The position numbers were made by a program, and so were the translations under genes. A stretch of DNA of 64,000 nucleotides, from NCBI GenBank assembly GCA_963790325.1, contig CAWBNY010000002.1, forward strand, positions 744,001-808,000, read 5' to 3'. Of this stretch, positions 44,612-52,919 are shown in pieces. The first letter of the stretch is position 1, and every line of letters starts with the position of its first letter. The notes under the pieces are model-generated. The model ran no database searches, was not told the DNA's origin, and saw nothing but the letters and a program-made list of their open reading frames with translations. The DNA comes from JAXDMK01 sp963790325. Lineage in GTDB: Bacteria > Actinomycetota > Acidimicrobiia > Acidimicrobiales > AC-14.

Positions 44612-45102
44612 GGCGCGTCCGGCCCCCGACCCTCGCTCGTCCGCGTCCGCGTCCGTTCGCGGGCGAGGTCGACGGCGGTCGGCGGACGGGTCGGGCCGCC
44701 CAGGGCGCGTCCGGCCCCAGGACGGCCGGACGGCCCTCGGGGGCACCTAGTTGTGGGTCTCGCCGGTCTTCGGCGCTCTGCGGCCGTCTGAGGGGCCTGT
44801 GGGGGCCAGGACAGGCCCCGCCGCCTCCTCGACGCCGGCATTGGGCACTGGGTCGCTCCCCGAGACCGCCCGGTGGCATGTCTGAGGCTGCGGAACGTGT
44901 GCCTGCTCCGACCGGGGTGCGCCGAGAGAAGCTGACGGCGCACCGATCGTCGGCCGTGCCCCGGGCGGCGCCGGCGTGACCGCGTCCCCGACGTCCGATC
45001 CCACGGGGTCGGGCTCGTCGGCCCGCCAGGACCGTTGGCGGCGCCTCTGATGGGCACGGGCGAGCCGGGTCCGGCCGCCTCCGGCGGGGGATCCCGGAAA
45101 AG

Positions 45103-45137
45103 CAAGAGCGGCGCCGGTGGAACCGGCGCCGCTCTTG
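45103..45137 (-). terminator. Intrinsic terminator of the minus-strand small-membrane-protein operon
   Basis: CAAGAGCGGCGCCGGT (45103-45118) pairs perfectly with 45122-45137 around a 3-nt loop, a 16-bp stem. Read on the minus strand, the stem is followed by CTTTTCC, the T-run expected for intrinsic termination. It lies 35 nt after the stop of the last gene of the operon. Confidence 0.85.
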
Positions 45138-45172
45138 GTCGAGGAACGAGTCCTCGTCAGATGGTGAGTGGG

Positions 45173-45430
45173 TTAGGCGCTGAGGCCCTCGGCCAGCTCG
45201 CACGCCCGGGTGAGGCCACCAGCGGCCTCGCCGAGGATGCGGTTCACCTGGTCGGCGCCGGGGCCGATGATCGCGCAGTGGTCCTCGACTGCCTTGGCGC
45301 CCTTGGCGACCTTGGTGAGGTTGTCGACGACCCCGACGAGCTGGGAGTCGATGGCCCGGAGGAAATAGACGAGGACGCCGGCGAGGGTGACGATCTCCAC
45401 GCAGGTGAGTACGACTTGCAAAGCGACCAT
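45173..45430 (-). CDS. 85-aa single-pass membrane protein of unknown function
   Basis: Last gene of a three-gene minus-strand operon. A membrane helix spans residues 5-25 (QVVLTCVEIVTLAGVLVYFL), followed by an amphipathic stretch AIDSQLVGVVDNLTKVAKGAKAVEDHC and GADQVNRILGEAAGGLTRACELAEGL. The layout matches the 45716 and 44128 proteins: N-terminal anchor, then a helix long enough for a coiled coil. A GGGAAGGGA site lies just before the ATG at 45430. No known family was recognised. Confidence 0.7.
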   Translation of the reverse strand: MVALQVVLTCVEIVTLAGVLVYFLRAIDSQLVGVVDNLTKVAKGAKAVEDHCAIIGPGADQVNRILGEAAGGLTRACELAEGLSA

Positions 45431-45443
45431 GTTGTCCCTTCCC

Positions 45444-45713
45444 TTACTTGGCCGGAGTCAGGAGCTTGACGTGCAGGCCGAGCTCCTCGCGGAGGGCCTT
45501 GCACATCTCGACGGTGGTGGGGAGCATCCAGGTGCAGACCGTTTGCGCGGCGACCCTGGTGGCCATGTCCCAGACGGCCTGAACGCCGCGGGCGACGTCC
45601 TTCACGTACTGGAGGAGCAGGAACAGGAGCAGGATGACGGCCGAGATGACGACGGCCCCCAGCCCCAGCGTGATCCACCAGAACAACTCGTGTTCCTGTG
45701 CGAGTCCGAACAT
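45444..45713 (-). CDS. 89-aa single-pass membrane protein of unknown function
   Basis: Middle gene of the minus-strand operon. A hydrophilic start with HELFWW leads into a long hydrophobic helix (about residues 11-36, WWITLGLGAVVISAVILLLFLLLQ), then YVKDVARGVQAVWDMATRVAAQTVCTWMLPTTVEMC, which has two cysteines flanking a TWML segment, and a basic end. It starts 2 nt after the upstream gene's stop codon and ends 13 nt before the next start. Not recognised; the sequence supports a membrane-anchored helical protein. Confidence 0.7.
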   Translation of the reverse strand: MFGLAQEHELFWWITLGLGAVVISAVILLLFLLLQYVKDVARGVQAVWDMATRVAAQTVCTWMLPTTVEMCKALREELGLHVKLLTPAK

Positions 45714-45715
45714 GG

Positions 45716-45970
45716 TCAGCCTCCTAGAGCCTTGCGGGCGGTAGCGGCCTTTTCGACGACCGAGAGCAGGCCCTGGTTGAGCGTGGCGATCGCCGGGATC
45801 GACGTCGTGTTCTTGCGCACGCCGTCGAGGATGTCGACGACCGCGTCAGCCTGCTGGGCGATCTTCCGGACCAGAGACAGGATGATGGCCACGAGTACAA
45901 CCACCAACACGATGACAACGGCTGCGATGACGTAGCCGACATACCAACCTGTCAGAGTGACAGCTTCCAA
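45716..45970 (-). CDS. 84-aa single-pass membrane protein of unknown function
   Basis: First gene of the minus-strand operon. TTG 45970 is chosen because a GGGGAGG site lies exactly 6 nt upstream and the frame then reads (M)EAVTLTGWYVGYVIAAVV; upstream in-frame codons read through promoter sequence. A strong membrane helix (about 8-35) is followed by SLVRKIAQQADAVVDILDGVRKNTTSIPAIATLNQGLLSVVEKAATARKAL, a helical rod with hydrophobic residues every three or four positions. Unknown family. It is transcribed toward the hydrogenase operon. Confidence 0.7.
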   Translation of the reverse strand: MEAVTLTGWYVGYVIAAVVIVLVVVLVAIILSLVRKIAQQADAVVDILDGVRKNTTSIPAIATLNQGLLSVVEKAATARKALGG

Positions 45971-46003
45971 TATTGGCCTCCCCCGGGCTGCGGTGTGCAG
46001 GGG

Positions 46004-46033
46004 AGTGTAGCCATAGGGTCGCCGGGGCGGCAA
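46004..46033 (-). promoter_or_regulatory. Promoter of the minus-strand small-membrane-protein operon
   Basis: On the minus strand TTGCCG (46028-46033) and TACACT (46004-46009) are 18 nt apart. The predicted start of transcription near 45997 leaves a leader of roughly 27 nt that includes the GGGGAGG ribosome site. This operon therefore seems to use a leader, unlike most genes in the window. Confidence 0.5.
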
Positions 46034-46105
46034 GGGAGAGAAAGCGCGGCCGTGACCAGCACCTTCGCGCCCTGGGCGAGCGGCGGGTCCGGCGGACGGT
46101 GGGTG

Positions 46106-46411
46106 CTAGTGGTGGTGGGACATGGGGTCGTCGAGCGGCCAGCGGCAGCGGTCGGCGTTGCCCGTCATCGACTCCAGCTCGGCGATGAGGTCGGCGAAGA
46201 AGGCCCGCCAGGCCTCGTCGTCGTGGGCCGGCCAGCGGCCGGTGTAGGAGATCCAGGCGTCGGGCAACGTGGCCGCGTTCTCCAGGCCGTTGCCCTCGGA
46301 CCAGGCGTAGTCGTCGCCCCGGCGTTCGATGTAGAGCGTCTCCCCCTCCTCGGGGGCGAGCGCCCGCAGCGTGTCCGAGAGCTGGTCGAGGGTCATCGGT
46401 CCACCACTCAT
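46106..46411 (-). CDS. Small acidic protein downstream of RNase J
   Basis: A 101-aa hydrophilic acidic protein, not recognised. It begins MSGGPMTLDQLSDTLRALAPEEGETLYIERRGDDYAWSEG, contains WISYTGRWPAHDDEAWRAFFADLIAELESM, and ends in three histidines. It is rich in Trp and acidic residues, and no metal or catalytic motif is certain. The ATG at 46411 is 1 nt after the RNase J stop with GGAGG about 6 nt upstream, so it is coupled to RNase J. The conserved position suggests a housekeeping link, but no function can be assigned. Confidence 0.7.
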   Translation of the reverse strand: MSGGPMTLDQLSDTLRALAPEEGETLYIERRGDDYAWSEGNGLENAATLPDAWISYTGRWPAHDDEAWRAFFADLIAELESMTGNADRCRWPLDDPMSHHH

Positions 46412-46412
46412 C

Positions 46413-48074
46413 TCAAGCCTCCATCACGACTGGGACGATCATAGGCCGCCGCCTGGTCTTTTCGTTCACGAACCGGCCCACCGCCTGGCGCACGTGGCGC
46501 TTCAGGGTCTCGATGTCGGTGGAACCCTCCTTGGCCGTCGCGGCCAGCGTGTCGACCACCCGCTGGCGGGCCTCCTCGAGGAGGGCCTCCGCCTCGGGGG
46601 CGAACACCCAGCCCTTGGTGATGATCTCGGGCCGGGCCAGGACCTCGCCGCTCTTGGCGTCGACGGTGACGACCACCACGATCACACCCTCCTCCGACAG
46701 CACCCGGCGGTCGCGGAGCACGCCGTGGCCCACGTCGCCCACGATGCCGTCGACGTAGAGGAAGCCGGCGGGGACCGAGTCGACGAAGTCGATGCCGCCG
46801 TCGGTGAGCTCGATCACGTCGCCGTCCTCGGCCAGCAGGACGTTGGCCTCGGGCACGCCCATCTCGATCGCCAGCCGGGCATGGTGGATGAGGTGGCGGA
46901 ACTCGCCGTGGACGGGGATGAAGTTGGCCGGCTGGGCCAGGCTGAGGAGGGTCTTGAGCTCCTCGCTCTTGGCGTGGCCGGTGACGTGGACCGCGGCCAG
47001 CCCCGAGTGCACCACCTCCGCCCCCAGCCGGTAGAGGCCGTCGATCACCTTGTTGACGCTGTACTCGTTGCCGGGGATGGCGTGGGCGCTGATGATGACG
47101 ACGTCGCCGTCGCCCACCTTGAGCCATTTGTTCTCGCCCGCGGCCATGAGGGCGAGGGCGGACATCGGCTCGCCCTGGGACCCGGTGGAGATGACGCACA
47201 CCCGGCGGGGGTCGTGGTCGCCGATGCGCTCGATGTCGACCAGGGACCCGTCGGGGATGGTGAGCAGGCCCATCTGGCGGGCCAGGGCGACGTTCTTGGC
47301 CATCGACCGGCCCAGGGTGGCGACCACCCGCCCGTTGGCCACCGCCGCGTCGGCGATCTGCTGCACCCGGTGGATGTGGCTGGCGAAGCAGGCGGTGATG
47401 ATGCGCTTGCCGGCGTGCTCCGCGAACAGGCTGCGCAGGACCTTGCCCACCGAGCTCTCGGTGGCGGTGTGGCCCGGCTCCTCGGCATTGGTGGAGTCGG
47501 CCAGCAGCAGGCGGATACCCGGTCCGGCGGCCAGGGCGCCGATGCGGGCCAGGTCGGTGACCCGCCCGTCGACCGGGGTGAGGTCGATCTTGAAGTCCCC
47601 CGAGTGCAGGATCACGCCCTGGGGCGTGTGGAAGGCGGTGGCGAAGCCGTGGGGCACCGAGTGGGTGACGGGGATGAACTCGCAGTCGAAGGGACCGATG
47701 CGCCGGCGCTCGCCGTCGACCACGGTGACGAGCTCGGTGCGGTCGAGGAGGCCGCCCTCCTCGATGCGGTTGCGGGCCAGTCCCAGGGTGAGCGCCGACC
47801 CGTAGATCGGGAACCGCAGGTCGCGCAGCAGGTAGGAGAGCCCGCCCATGTGGTCCTCGTGGCCGTGGGTGATGATGCAGGCCTCGACCCGGTGGGCGTT
47901 ATCCCGCAGCCAGGTGAAGTCGGGCAGGACCAGGTCGACCCCGAGCATCTCCGCGTCGGGGAACATCAGCCCGCAGTCGAGGATCATGAGCCGGTCGTCC
48001 TGCTCGACGATGGCGCAGTTGCGGCCGATCTCCCCCAGCCCGCCGAGGAAGACGATCCTGACGGGGGCCGTCAA
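46413..48074 (-). CDS. rnj: Ribonuclease J
   Basis: A 553-aa metallo-beta-lactamase/beta-CASP ribonuclease with 5'-exo and endonuclease activity in mRNA turnover. Motifs: GGLGEIGRN at the N-terminus, the zinc-binding HGHEDHMGG near residue 72, HSGDFKID, the beta-CASP STNAEEPGHT, and HVTGHAK plus VHGEFRHL near the end of the catalytic domain, then a C-terminal KH-like domain. TTG 48074 overlaps the dapA stop (TTGA) by 4 nt, which fixes the start; the longer upstream frame is just dapA antiframe. The dapA-RNase J pairing is typical of actinobacteria. Confidence 0.95.
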   Translation of the reverse strand: MTAPVRIVFLGGLGEIGRNCAIVEQDDRLMILDCGLMFPDAEMLGVDLVLPDFTWLRDNAHRVEACIITHGHEDHMGGLSYLLRDLRFPIYGSALTLGLARNRIEEGGLLDRTELVTVVDGERRRIGPFDCEFIPVTHSVPHGFATAFHTPQGVILHSGDFKIDLTPVDGRVTDLARIGALAAGPGIRLLLADSTNAEEPGHTATESSVGKVLRSLFAEHAGKRIITACFASHIHRVQQIADAAVANGRVVATLGRSMAKNVALARQMGLLTIPDGSLVDIERIGDHDPRRVCVISTGSQGEPMSALALMAAGENKWLKVGDGDVVIISAHAIPGNEYSVNKVIDGLYRLGAEVVHSGLAAVHVTGHAKSEELKTLLSLAQPANFIPVHGEFRHLIHHARLAIEMGVPEANVLLAEDGDVIELTDGGIDFVDSVPAGFLYVDGIVGDVGHGVLRDRRVLSEEGVIVVVVTVDAKSGEVLARPEIITKGWVFAPEAEALLEEARQRVVDTLAATAKEGSTDIETLKRHVRQAVGRFVNEKTRRRPMIVPVVMEA

Positions 48075-48955
48075 CGGGCGCCCAGGCCGGCCAGGACCCG
48101 GCGGGCGTGGTCGTCGACCCCCGCCGGGGCCGGTCCCATCGGAAGCCGGCACTCGCCCACGGCCAGGCCCAGCACCCGCATCATGGCCTTGGCCGGGATC
48201 GGGTTGGGGGCGGCGTCGCTCGACTCGAAGGCGTAGGACTCGAACAGGGTGGCGTTGACCTCCCGGGCCCGCTGGGCGTCGCCCTTGCCGAAGGCGGCGA
48301 TCATCTCCGACATCTCCGGGCCGGCCCAGTGGGTGGCCACGCCCACGACCCCCACCGCGCCCACCGCCAGGAGGGCGAGGGTGAGGTCGTCGTTGCCGCT
48401 GTAGAGCTCGAAGCTGTCGGGGGTGGAGGCCACCAGGCGGGCGGAGGCGGCCACGTCGGAGGCGGCGTCCTTGACCCCGGCGACGTTGGGGACCTCGGTG
48501 GCCAGGCGCACGAGCACGTCGTGGGCGATCTTGCGGCCGGTGCGAACGGGGATGTCGTACACGAGGACGGGCAGGGTGGTGGCGGCCGCCACCGCCCGGA
48601 AGTGGGCCTCGATACCGGCCTGGGACGGGCGGTTGTAATAGGGGGTGACGGCCAGGACACCGGCCGCCCCGGTGTCGGCCGCCCGGCGGGCGAGCTCGAC
48701 CGAGTGGGCCGTGTCGTTGCTGCCGGCGCCGACCACGACGGGGATGGTGACGGCCCCCACCACTGCGCGCCAGAGGTCGAGCTTCTCGTCGTCGGCGAGG
48801 ACCGAGCCCTCGCCGGTGGTGCCGGTCACCACCAGCCCGTCGCTGCCATGATCGGCCAACCAGCGGGCGAGCGCGGCTGCGGCGTCGAGGTCGAGGGCGC
48901 CCTCGACGTCGAACGGGGTGACCATGGCGGTGACCACCGCGCCGAACCGGGCCAT
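48071..48955 (-). CDS. dapA: 4-hydroxy-tetrahydrodipicolinate synthase
   Basis: Condenses pyruvate with aspartate semialdehyde in lysine and diaminopimelate synthesis. The 294-aa protein has GTTGEGSVL with the catalytic Thr pair, the conserved VTPYYNRPSQ, YDIPVRTG, and the Schiff-base Lys in VAGVKDAASD. ATG 48955 is preceded by TATCCT with a 6-nt G-run between, so it is either leaderless or uses the G-run as a ribosome site. Lysine synthesis continues at lysA (51624). Confidence 0.95.
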   Translation of the reverse strand: MARFGAVVTAMVTPFDVEGALDLDAAAALARWLADHGSDGLVVTGTTGEGSVLADDEKLDLWRAVVGAVTIPVVVGAGSNDTAHSVELARRAADTGAAGVLAVTPYYNRPSQAGIEAHFRAVAAATTLPVLVYDIPVRTGRKIAHDVLVRLATEVPNVAGVKDAASDVAASARLVASTPDSFELYSGNDDLTLALLAVGAVGVVGVATHWAGPEMSEMIAAFGKGDAQRAREVNATLFESYAFESSDAAPNPIPAKAMMRVLGLAVGECRLPMGPAPAGVDDHARRVLAGLGAR

Positions 48956-49244
48956 CCCCCCAGGATACTCGGGACCCCCCGAGCCCCCGCGAGCGCGGGG
49001 CTTGGACTGGGCCGAGGAGGTACGGGGGTGGGGATTACCGGCGAACGCTACCTGCGGGTCGACCACGCGCAGCCGCCGGGACCGTCGCCCGAAGGGGCGT
49101 TGCCCGATTCGAGCCCCGGTCCGCGGCGCAGACCCCGGGCACCGGCGTGTTCGCCACGACTCCGGGGCGGGGCGCCCACCGTCGCTCCCACCCTGGCGAC
49201 CTTCTTGCCAGGCGGTGGCGTCTACAGGATGTGAGAGGAGCGGT

Positions 49245-49475
49245 GTGGGCGTGCGACCACGCCCTCTGTTCGGCGGGTCGCACCCCGACGGCGACCAGGT
49301 CGTCCGCTACGACCCGGGCTCGGGGGAGACATCGGTCGCCGGCCGCCTGCCGACCACGCTCATGCACTTTTCGTTGGCATGGGACGGCCGGATGGCGTAC
49401 CTGTTCGGCCGCCATGTCCTCGGCGTCGAACCCGACCCGTGGTCGGCGGCCGTGGTGCGGTTCGGCCCGACCTGA
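49245..49475 (+). pseudogene. Kelch-like fragment
   Basis: A 76-codon frame from GTG 49245 reads LFGGSHPDGDQVVRYDPGSGETSVAGRLPTTLMHFSLAWDGRMAYLFGRH, close to one and a half kelch blades (FGG, then VRYDP, then AYLFGG-like). AGGAG lies 4 nt before the GTG. Kelch proteins need five or more blades to form a propeller, and no further blades occur in any frame around it, so this looks like the end of a larger gene that has been lost. It could still be a short expressed orphan. Confidence 0.45.
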
Positions 49476-49495
49476 CGGGGTCGGGAACCGCAGGG

Positions 49496-49567
49496 TGCCC
49501 TCGGTAGGATTCGAACCTACGCACCCGCCTCCGGAGGGCGGTGCTCTATCCCCTGAGCTACGAGGGC
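49496..49567 (-). tRNA. tRNA-Arg (anticodon CCG)
   Basis: The minus strand gives a complete 72-nt cloverleaf: acceptor GCCCTCG/CGAGGGC, D-arm GCTC/GAGC, anticodon stem CCGCC/GGCGG with loop CTCCGGA (anticodon CCG), a 4-nt variable loop and T-arm GTAGG/CCTAC with TTCGAAT. Discriminator A at 49496; CCA is not encoded. It reads the CGG arginine codon, one of the most used in this window, and lies about 440 nt from argS. Confidence 0.96.
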
Positions 49568-49607
49568 GGTCGATTCTGATCGTACCCGCACCGGTACCAT
49601 CGGGTCG

Positions 49608-49988
49608 GTGGGGAAGCTGACGGTGCTGGTGATCGACGACGATCCGGTGATCCTCGAGCTCCTCCGCGTGAACTTCGAGATCGAGGGCTTCGACGTGGTG
49701 TGCGCCCGGGACGGCGACGAGGGGCTGGCCATGGCCCAGGACATCCGCCCCGACATCGTGATCTCCGACATCATGATGCCCCGCCGCGACGGGCTCCAGC
49801 TCCTCTCCGACCTCAAGGCCGACCCCCGCACGGAGGACCTCCCAGTGATCCTTCTCTCGGCGAAGGCCCAGAAGTCCGAGGTCCAGCACGGCCTCGACAT
49901 GGGCGCCGACGACTACATCACCAAGCCGTTCGACCCCATCCAGCTCATCGACCGCCTCAACGCGGTGATGGGCAAGCCCCGCGGGTAG
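49608..49988 (+). CDS. Single-domain CheY-like response regulator
   Basis: A 126-aa receiver-only protein: acidic pair DDD at 10-12, phosphoacceptor Asp54 in ISDIMMP, a conserved Ser/Thr in ILLSAKA and Lys106 in ITKPFDP. There is no output domain, so it must act through a partner. TACCAT (49595-49600) lies 7 nt before the GTG at 49608, a leaderless layout. It precedes argS by 20 nt and may be cotranscribed with it. Confidence 0.92.
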   Translation: MGKLTVLVIDDDPVILELLRVNFEIEGFDVVCARDGDEGLAMAQDIRPDIVISDIMMPRRDGLQLLSDLKADPRTEDLPVILLSAKAQKSEVQHGLDMGADDYITKPFDPIQLIDRLNAVMGKPRG

Positions 49989-50008
49989 GCCCTCGATGAG
50001 CCACGACC

Positions 50009-51613
50009 TTGATTAGGGAGCTCCTGGTCGAGTCCCTCCGCGCCGCCCTGGTGGCCAACGGGATCGATCCCCCCGAGACCATCGCCATCGAGCGCCCCGC
50101 CCGTCCCGAGCACGGCGACTGGTCGTCGAACCTGGCCCTGGCCCTGGCCGCGGCCGCCGACCGACCGCCCCGCGACCTGGCCCAGGCCATCGTCGACCGG
50201 ATCGCCGCCGATCCTCCGCCCTATCTGGCCGCGGTCTCGGTCGCCGGCCCCGGCTTCGTGAACTTCCGCCTCGACCACGCCTGGCTGCACGCCGTCCTCC
50301 GGGACGTGGTCGACGCCGGCGTCGAGGACTACGCCCGCCACCAGCTGGGCGACGGCGAGCGGGTGAACGTCGAGTTCGTGAGCGCCAACCCCACCGGTCC
50401 GCTGCACGCCGGCGGCGGGCGGTGGGCCGCCTACGGCGACTCCCTGTGCCGCATCCTCCAACGGTGCGGTTACGAGGTCCACCGGGAGTACTACCTCAAC
50501 GACCGGGGCCGGCAGATCGACCTGTTCGCCGAGTCCCTGGCCGCCCGGCGCGACGGCCGACCGCTGCCGGAGGACGGCTACCAGGGCCAGTACGTGGCCG
50601 ACTGGGCCGCGGAGATGCCGACCGACGCCGACGCCCGGGCGTGGGGCGAGTCCCGGGTGCTCGCCGACCTGCGCCAGGCCCTGGGTCGCATCAACGTCGA
50701 GTTCGACACCTGGTTCAGCGAGCGGTCGATGGTGGCCTCGGGTGCCCTCGACGCGGCCCTCGACGACCTCCGGGCCCACGGCCACGTCTACGACGCCGAC
50801 GGCGCCACCTGGCTGCGGGCCACCGACTTCGGCCTGGCCAAGGACGAGGTCCTGGTCAAGACCGGGGGCGAGCCCACCTACCTGCTGGGCGACATCGCCT
50901 ACCACCGCGACAAGTTCGAGCGGGGCTACGACCGGCTGATCGACATCTGGGGCGCCGACCACCACGGCCACGTGGCCCGGCTCAAGGTGGGCATGGCCGC
51001 CCTCGGCTACGACCCCGGCCGGCTGGAGATCATCCTCGGCCAGCTGGTGACGCTGCTCCGGGCCGGCGAGCTGGTCCGGATGGGCAAGCGCAGCGGCGAG
51101 TTCATCGAGCTGGCCGAGGTGCTGGACGAGGTCGGCAGCGACGTGGCCCGGCTCACGTTCCTCCAGCAGTCCATCGACAACCGCCAGACGTTCGACCTGG
51201 CCGCGGTCGTCATGCACTCGATGGACAACCCCGTCTATTACGTCCAGTACGCCCACGCCCGGATCATGTCGATCAGGTCGACGGCCTCGTTGCGGGGGAT
51301 CGAGCGGGGCCCGCTGGTCGACGTCGAGCTCGACCTGCTCACCCATCCCCGGGAGCTGGAGATCCTGCGGGTGCTGTCGGAGCTGCCCGACGTGGTGGCC
51401 GACGCCTGCTTCACCCGGTCGCCCCACAAGGTCACCACGTGGGCCCGGGAGCTGGCAGGCCGGTTCCACGGCTTCTACTACGACTGCTACGTGATCGGTG
51501 TGGGGATCAGCCCCGAGCTGACCCAGGCCCGACTGTGGCTGGTGGAGTCCACCCGCATCGGCCTCGCCATCGGCCTCGACCTGCTGGGCGTCAGCGCCCC
51601 GGAGTCGATGTGA
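50009..51613 (+). CDS. argS: Arginyl-tRNA synthetase
   Basis: A 534-aa class I synthetase. It has the N-terminal Add1 domain (residues 1-90), the HIGH-like signature in SANPTGPLHAGGGRWAAYGD near residue 125-145, the KMSKS-equivalent MGKRSG near 357, and the C-terminal DALR anticodon-binding domain. It is slightly shorter than many homologues. TTG 50009 is the only start that keeps the first helix (MIRELLVESLRAAL). It heads argS-lysA-hom-thrC. Confidence 0.95.
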   Translation: MIRELLVESLRAALVANGIDPPETIAIERPARPEHGDWSSNLALALAAAADRPPRDLAQAIVDRIAADPPPYLAAVSVAGPGFVNFRLDHAWLHAVLRDVVDAGVEDYARHQLGDGERVNVEFVSANPTGPLHAGGGRWAAYGDSLCRILQRCGYEVHREYYLNDRGRQIDLFAESLAARRDGRPLPEDGYQGQYVADWAAEMPTDADARAWGESRVLADLRQALGRINVEFDTWFSERSMVASGALDAALDDLRAHGHVYDADGATWLRATDFGLAKDEVLVKTGGEPTYLLGDIAYHRDKFERGYDRLIDIWGADHHGHVARLKVGMAALGYDPGRLEIILGQLVTLLRAGELVRMGKRSGEFIELAEVLDEVGSDVARLTFLQQSIDNRQTFDLAAVVMHSMDNPVYYVQYAHARIMSIRSTASLRGIERGPLVDVELDLLTHPRELEILRVLSELPDVVADACFTRSPHKVTTWARELAGRFHGFYYDCYVIGVGISPELTQARLWLVESTRIGLAIGLDLLGVSAPESM

Positions 51614-51623
51614 GCGGCGGCGG

Positions 51624-52895
51624 GTGAACGGCGGCGCCCTTCCCCGTCACGTCCTCCCCGATACGGCCGAGATCGGTGCCGACGGTCGCCTGCGGATCGG
51701 CGGCGTCGAGCTGCTCGACCTGGCCGCCGAGTACGGGACACCCCTGTTCGTCTACGACGAGGCCCACCTCCGGGCCCGGTGCCGGGAGGCGGTGGCCGCC
51801 TTCGGGGACGGGGTGGCCTACGGGTCGAAGGCCTTCCTCTGCCTGGCCATGGCCCGCCTCGTCCACGAGGAGGGGATGCATCTCGACGTCGCCACCGGTG
51901 GCGAGCTGCACGTGGCCCTGGCCGCGGGAGTGGCCGCCGACCGGCTGATCCTCCACGGGAACAACAAGTCGGAGTCGGAGCTGGCCCGGGCCCACGACCT
52001 CGGCGTGCGGGTGGTGGTCGACTCCTTCGACGAGATCGGCCGGTTGGAGGCCCTCCACGCGGCCGGCGGCCGGCGCACGAGGGTGATGGTGCGGGTCACG
52101 CCGGGCGTCGAGGCCCACACCCACGAGTACGTGATGACCGGCCAGGTCGACTCCAAGTTCGGGTTCGGGCTGGCCAGCGGCGACGCCGCCCTCGCCGTCG
52201 CCCGGATCCAGGCCTCGCCCGCGTTCGAGCTCACCGGGCTCCACGCCCACATCGGCAGCCAGATCTTCCTCCTCCATTCCTTCGAGAAGGCGGTGGAGGT
52301 GCTGGCCGGCTTCGTGGCGCCCCTGGGCCTGCCCGAGCTGTGCCTGGGGGGCGGCCTGGGCGTCCCCTACGTCGACGGCGAGGAGGCGCCCACCCTCACC
52401 CAGTGGGCCAAGATCCTCCAGGAGGCGTGCCTGGCGGCGGGGATCGGGTCCCGGGTGACGGCCGAGCCGGGCCGGGCCATAGCGGCCGCCGCCGGCCTCA
52501 CCCTCTACCGGGTGGGAACGGTGAAGGACGTCCCCGGCGTGCGCACGTACGTGGCCGTCGACGGGGGGATGAGCGACAACCCCCGGCCTGTCCTCTACGG
52601 GAGCGGTTACGAGGCGTTCCTGCCCCGCGCCACCGCCGCCCCCCGTCCCCGCACCGTCACCGTCGTGGGAAAGCACTGCGAGTCGGGCGACGTGATCGTG
52701 CGCGACGCCGAGGTGCCGGCCGACCTGGTGGTGGGCGACGTCCTGTGCACGCCTGTCACCGGCGCCTACGGGCACTCGATGGCGTCGAACTACAACAAGG
52801 TTCCCCGACCGCCGGTGGTGTTCGTCCGCGACGGGGCCGCCCGGGTCGTCGTCCGGCGGGAGACGGCGGACGACCTCCTCCGCCTCGACCAGTAG
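51624..52895 (+). CDS. lysA: Diaminopimelate decarboxylase
   Basis: The last step of lysine synthesis, using pyridoxal phosphate. The 423-aa protein has the PLP lysine in VAYGSKAFLC near residue 69, the HIGSQI motif, GGGLGVPY for phosphate binding, and the CESGDVI cysteine region at the dimer active site. GTG 51624 begins 10 nt after argS. The argS-lysA-hom-thrC order is a standard actinobacterial amino-acid cluster. Confidence 0.95.
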   Translation: MNGGALPRHVLPDTAEIGADGRLRIGGVELLDLAAEYGTPLFVYDEAHLRARCREAVAAFGDGVAYGSKAFLCLAMARLVHEEGMHLDVATGGELHVALAAGVAADRLILHGNNKSESELARAHDLGVRVVVDSFDEIGRLEALHAAGGRRTRVMVRVTPGVEAHTHEYVMTGQVDSKFGFGLASGDAALAVARIQASPAFELTGLHAHIGSQIFLLHSFEKAVEVLAGFVAPLGLPELCLGGGLGVPYVDGEEAPTLTQWAKILQEACLAAGIGSRVTAEPGRAIAAAAGLTLYRVGTVKDVPGVRTYVAVDGGMSDNPRPVLYGSGYEAFLPRATAAPRPRTVTVVGKHCESGDVIVRDAEVPADLVVGDVLCTPVTGAYGHSMASNYNKVPRPPVVFVRDGAARVVVRRETADDLLRLDQ

Positions 52896-52919
52896 CCCCG
52901 ACCCATTAGCCTGACCGCG

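Larger units (their letters stand above)
44539..45172. other. Non-coding gap between the two converging hydrogenase-side operons
   Basis: About 630 nt with no supportable gene on either strand. It holds two terminator hairpins (44585-44611 and 45103-45137), one for each converging transcript. The remainder is GC-rich simple-looking sequence, with repeats of GTCCG-type words near 44625-44725, and shows no domain in any frame. It may be the decayed remains of a lost gene. Confidence 0.5.
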
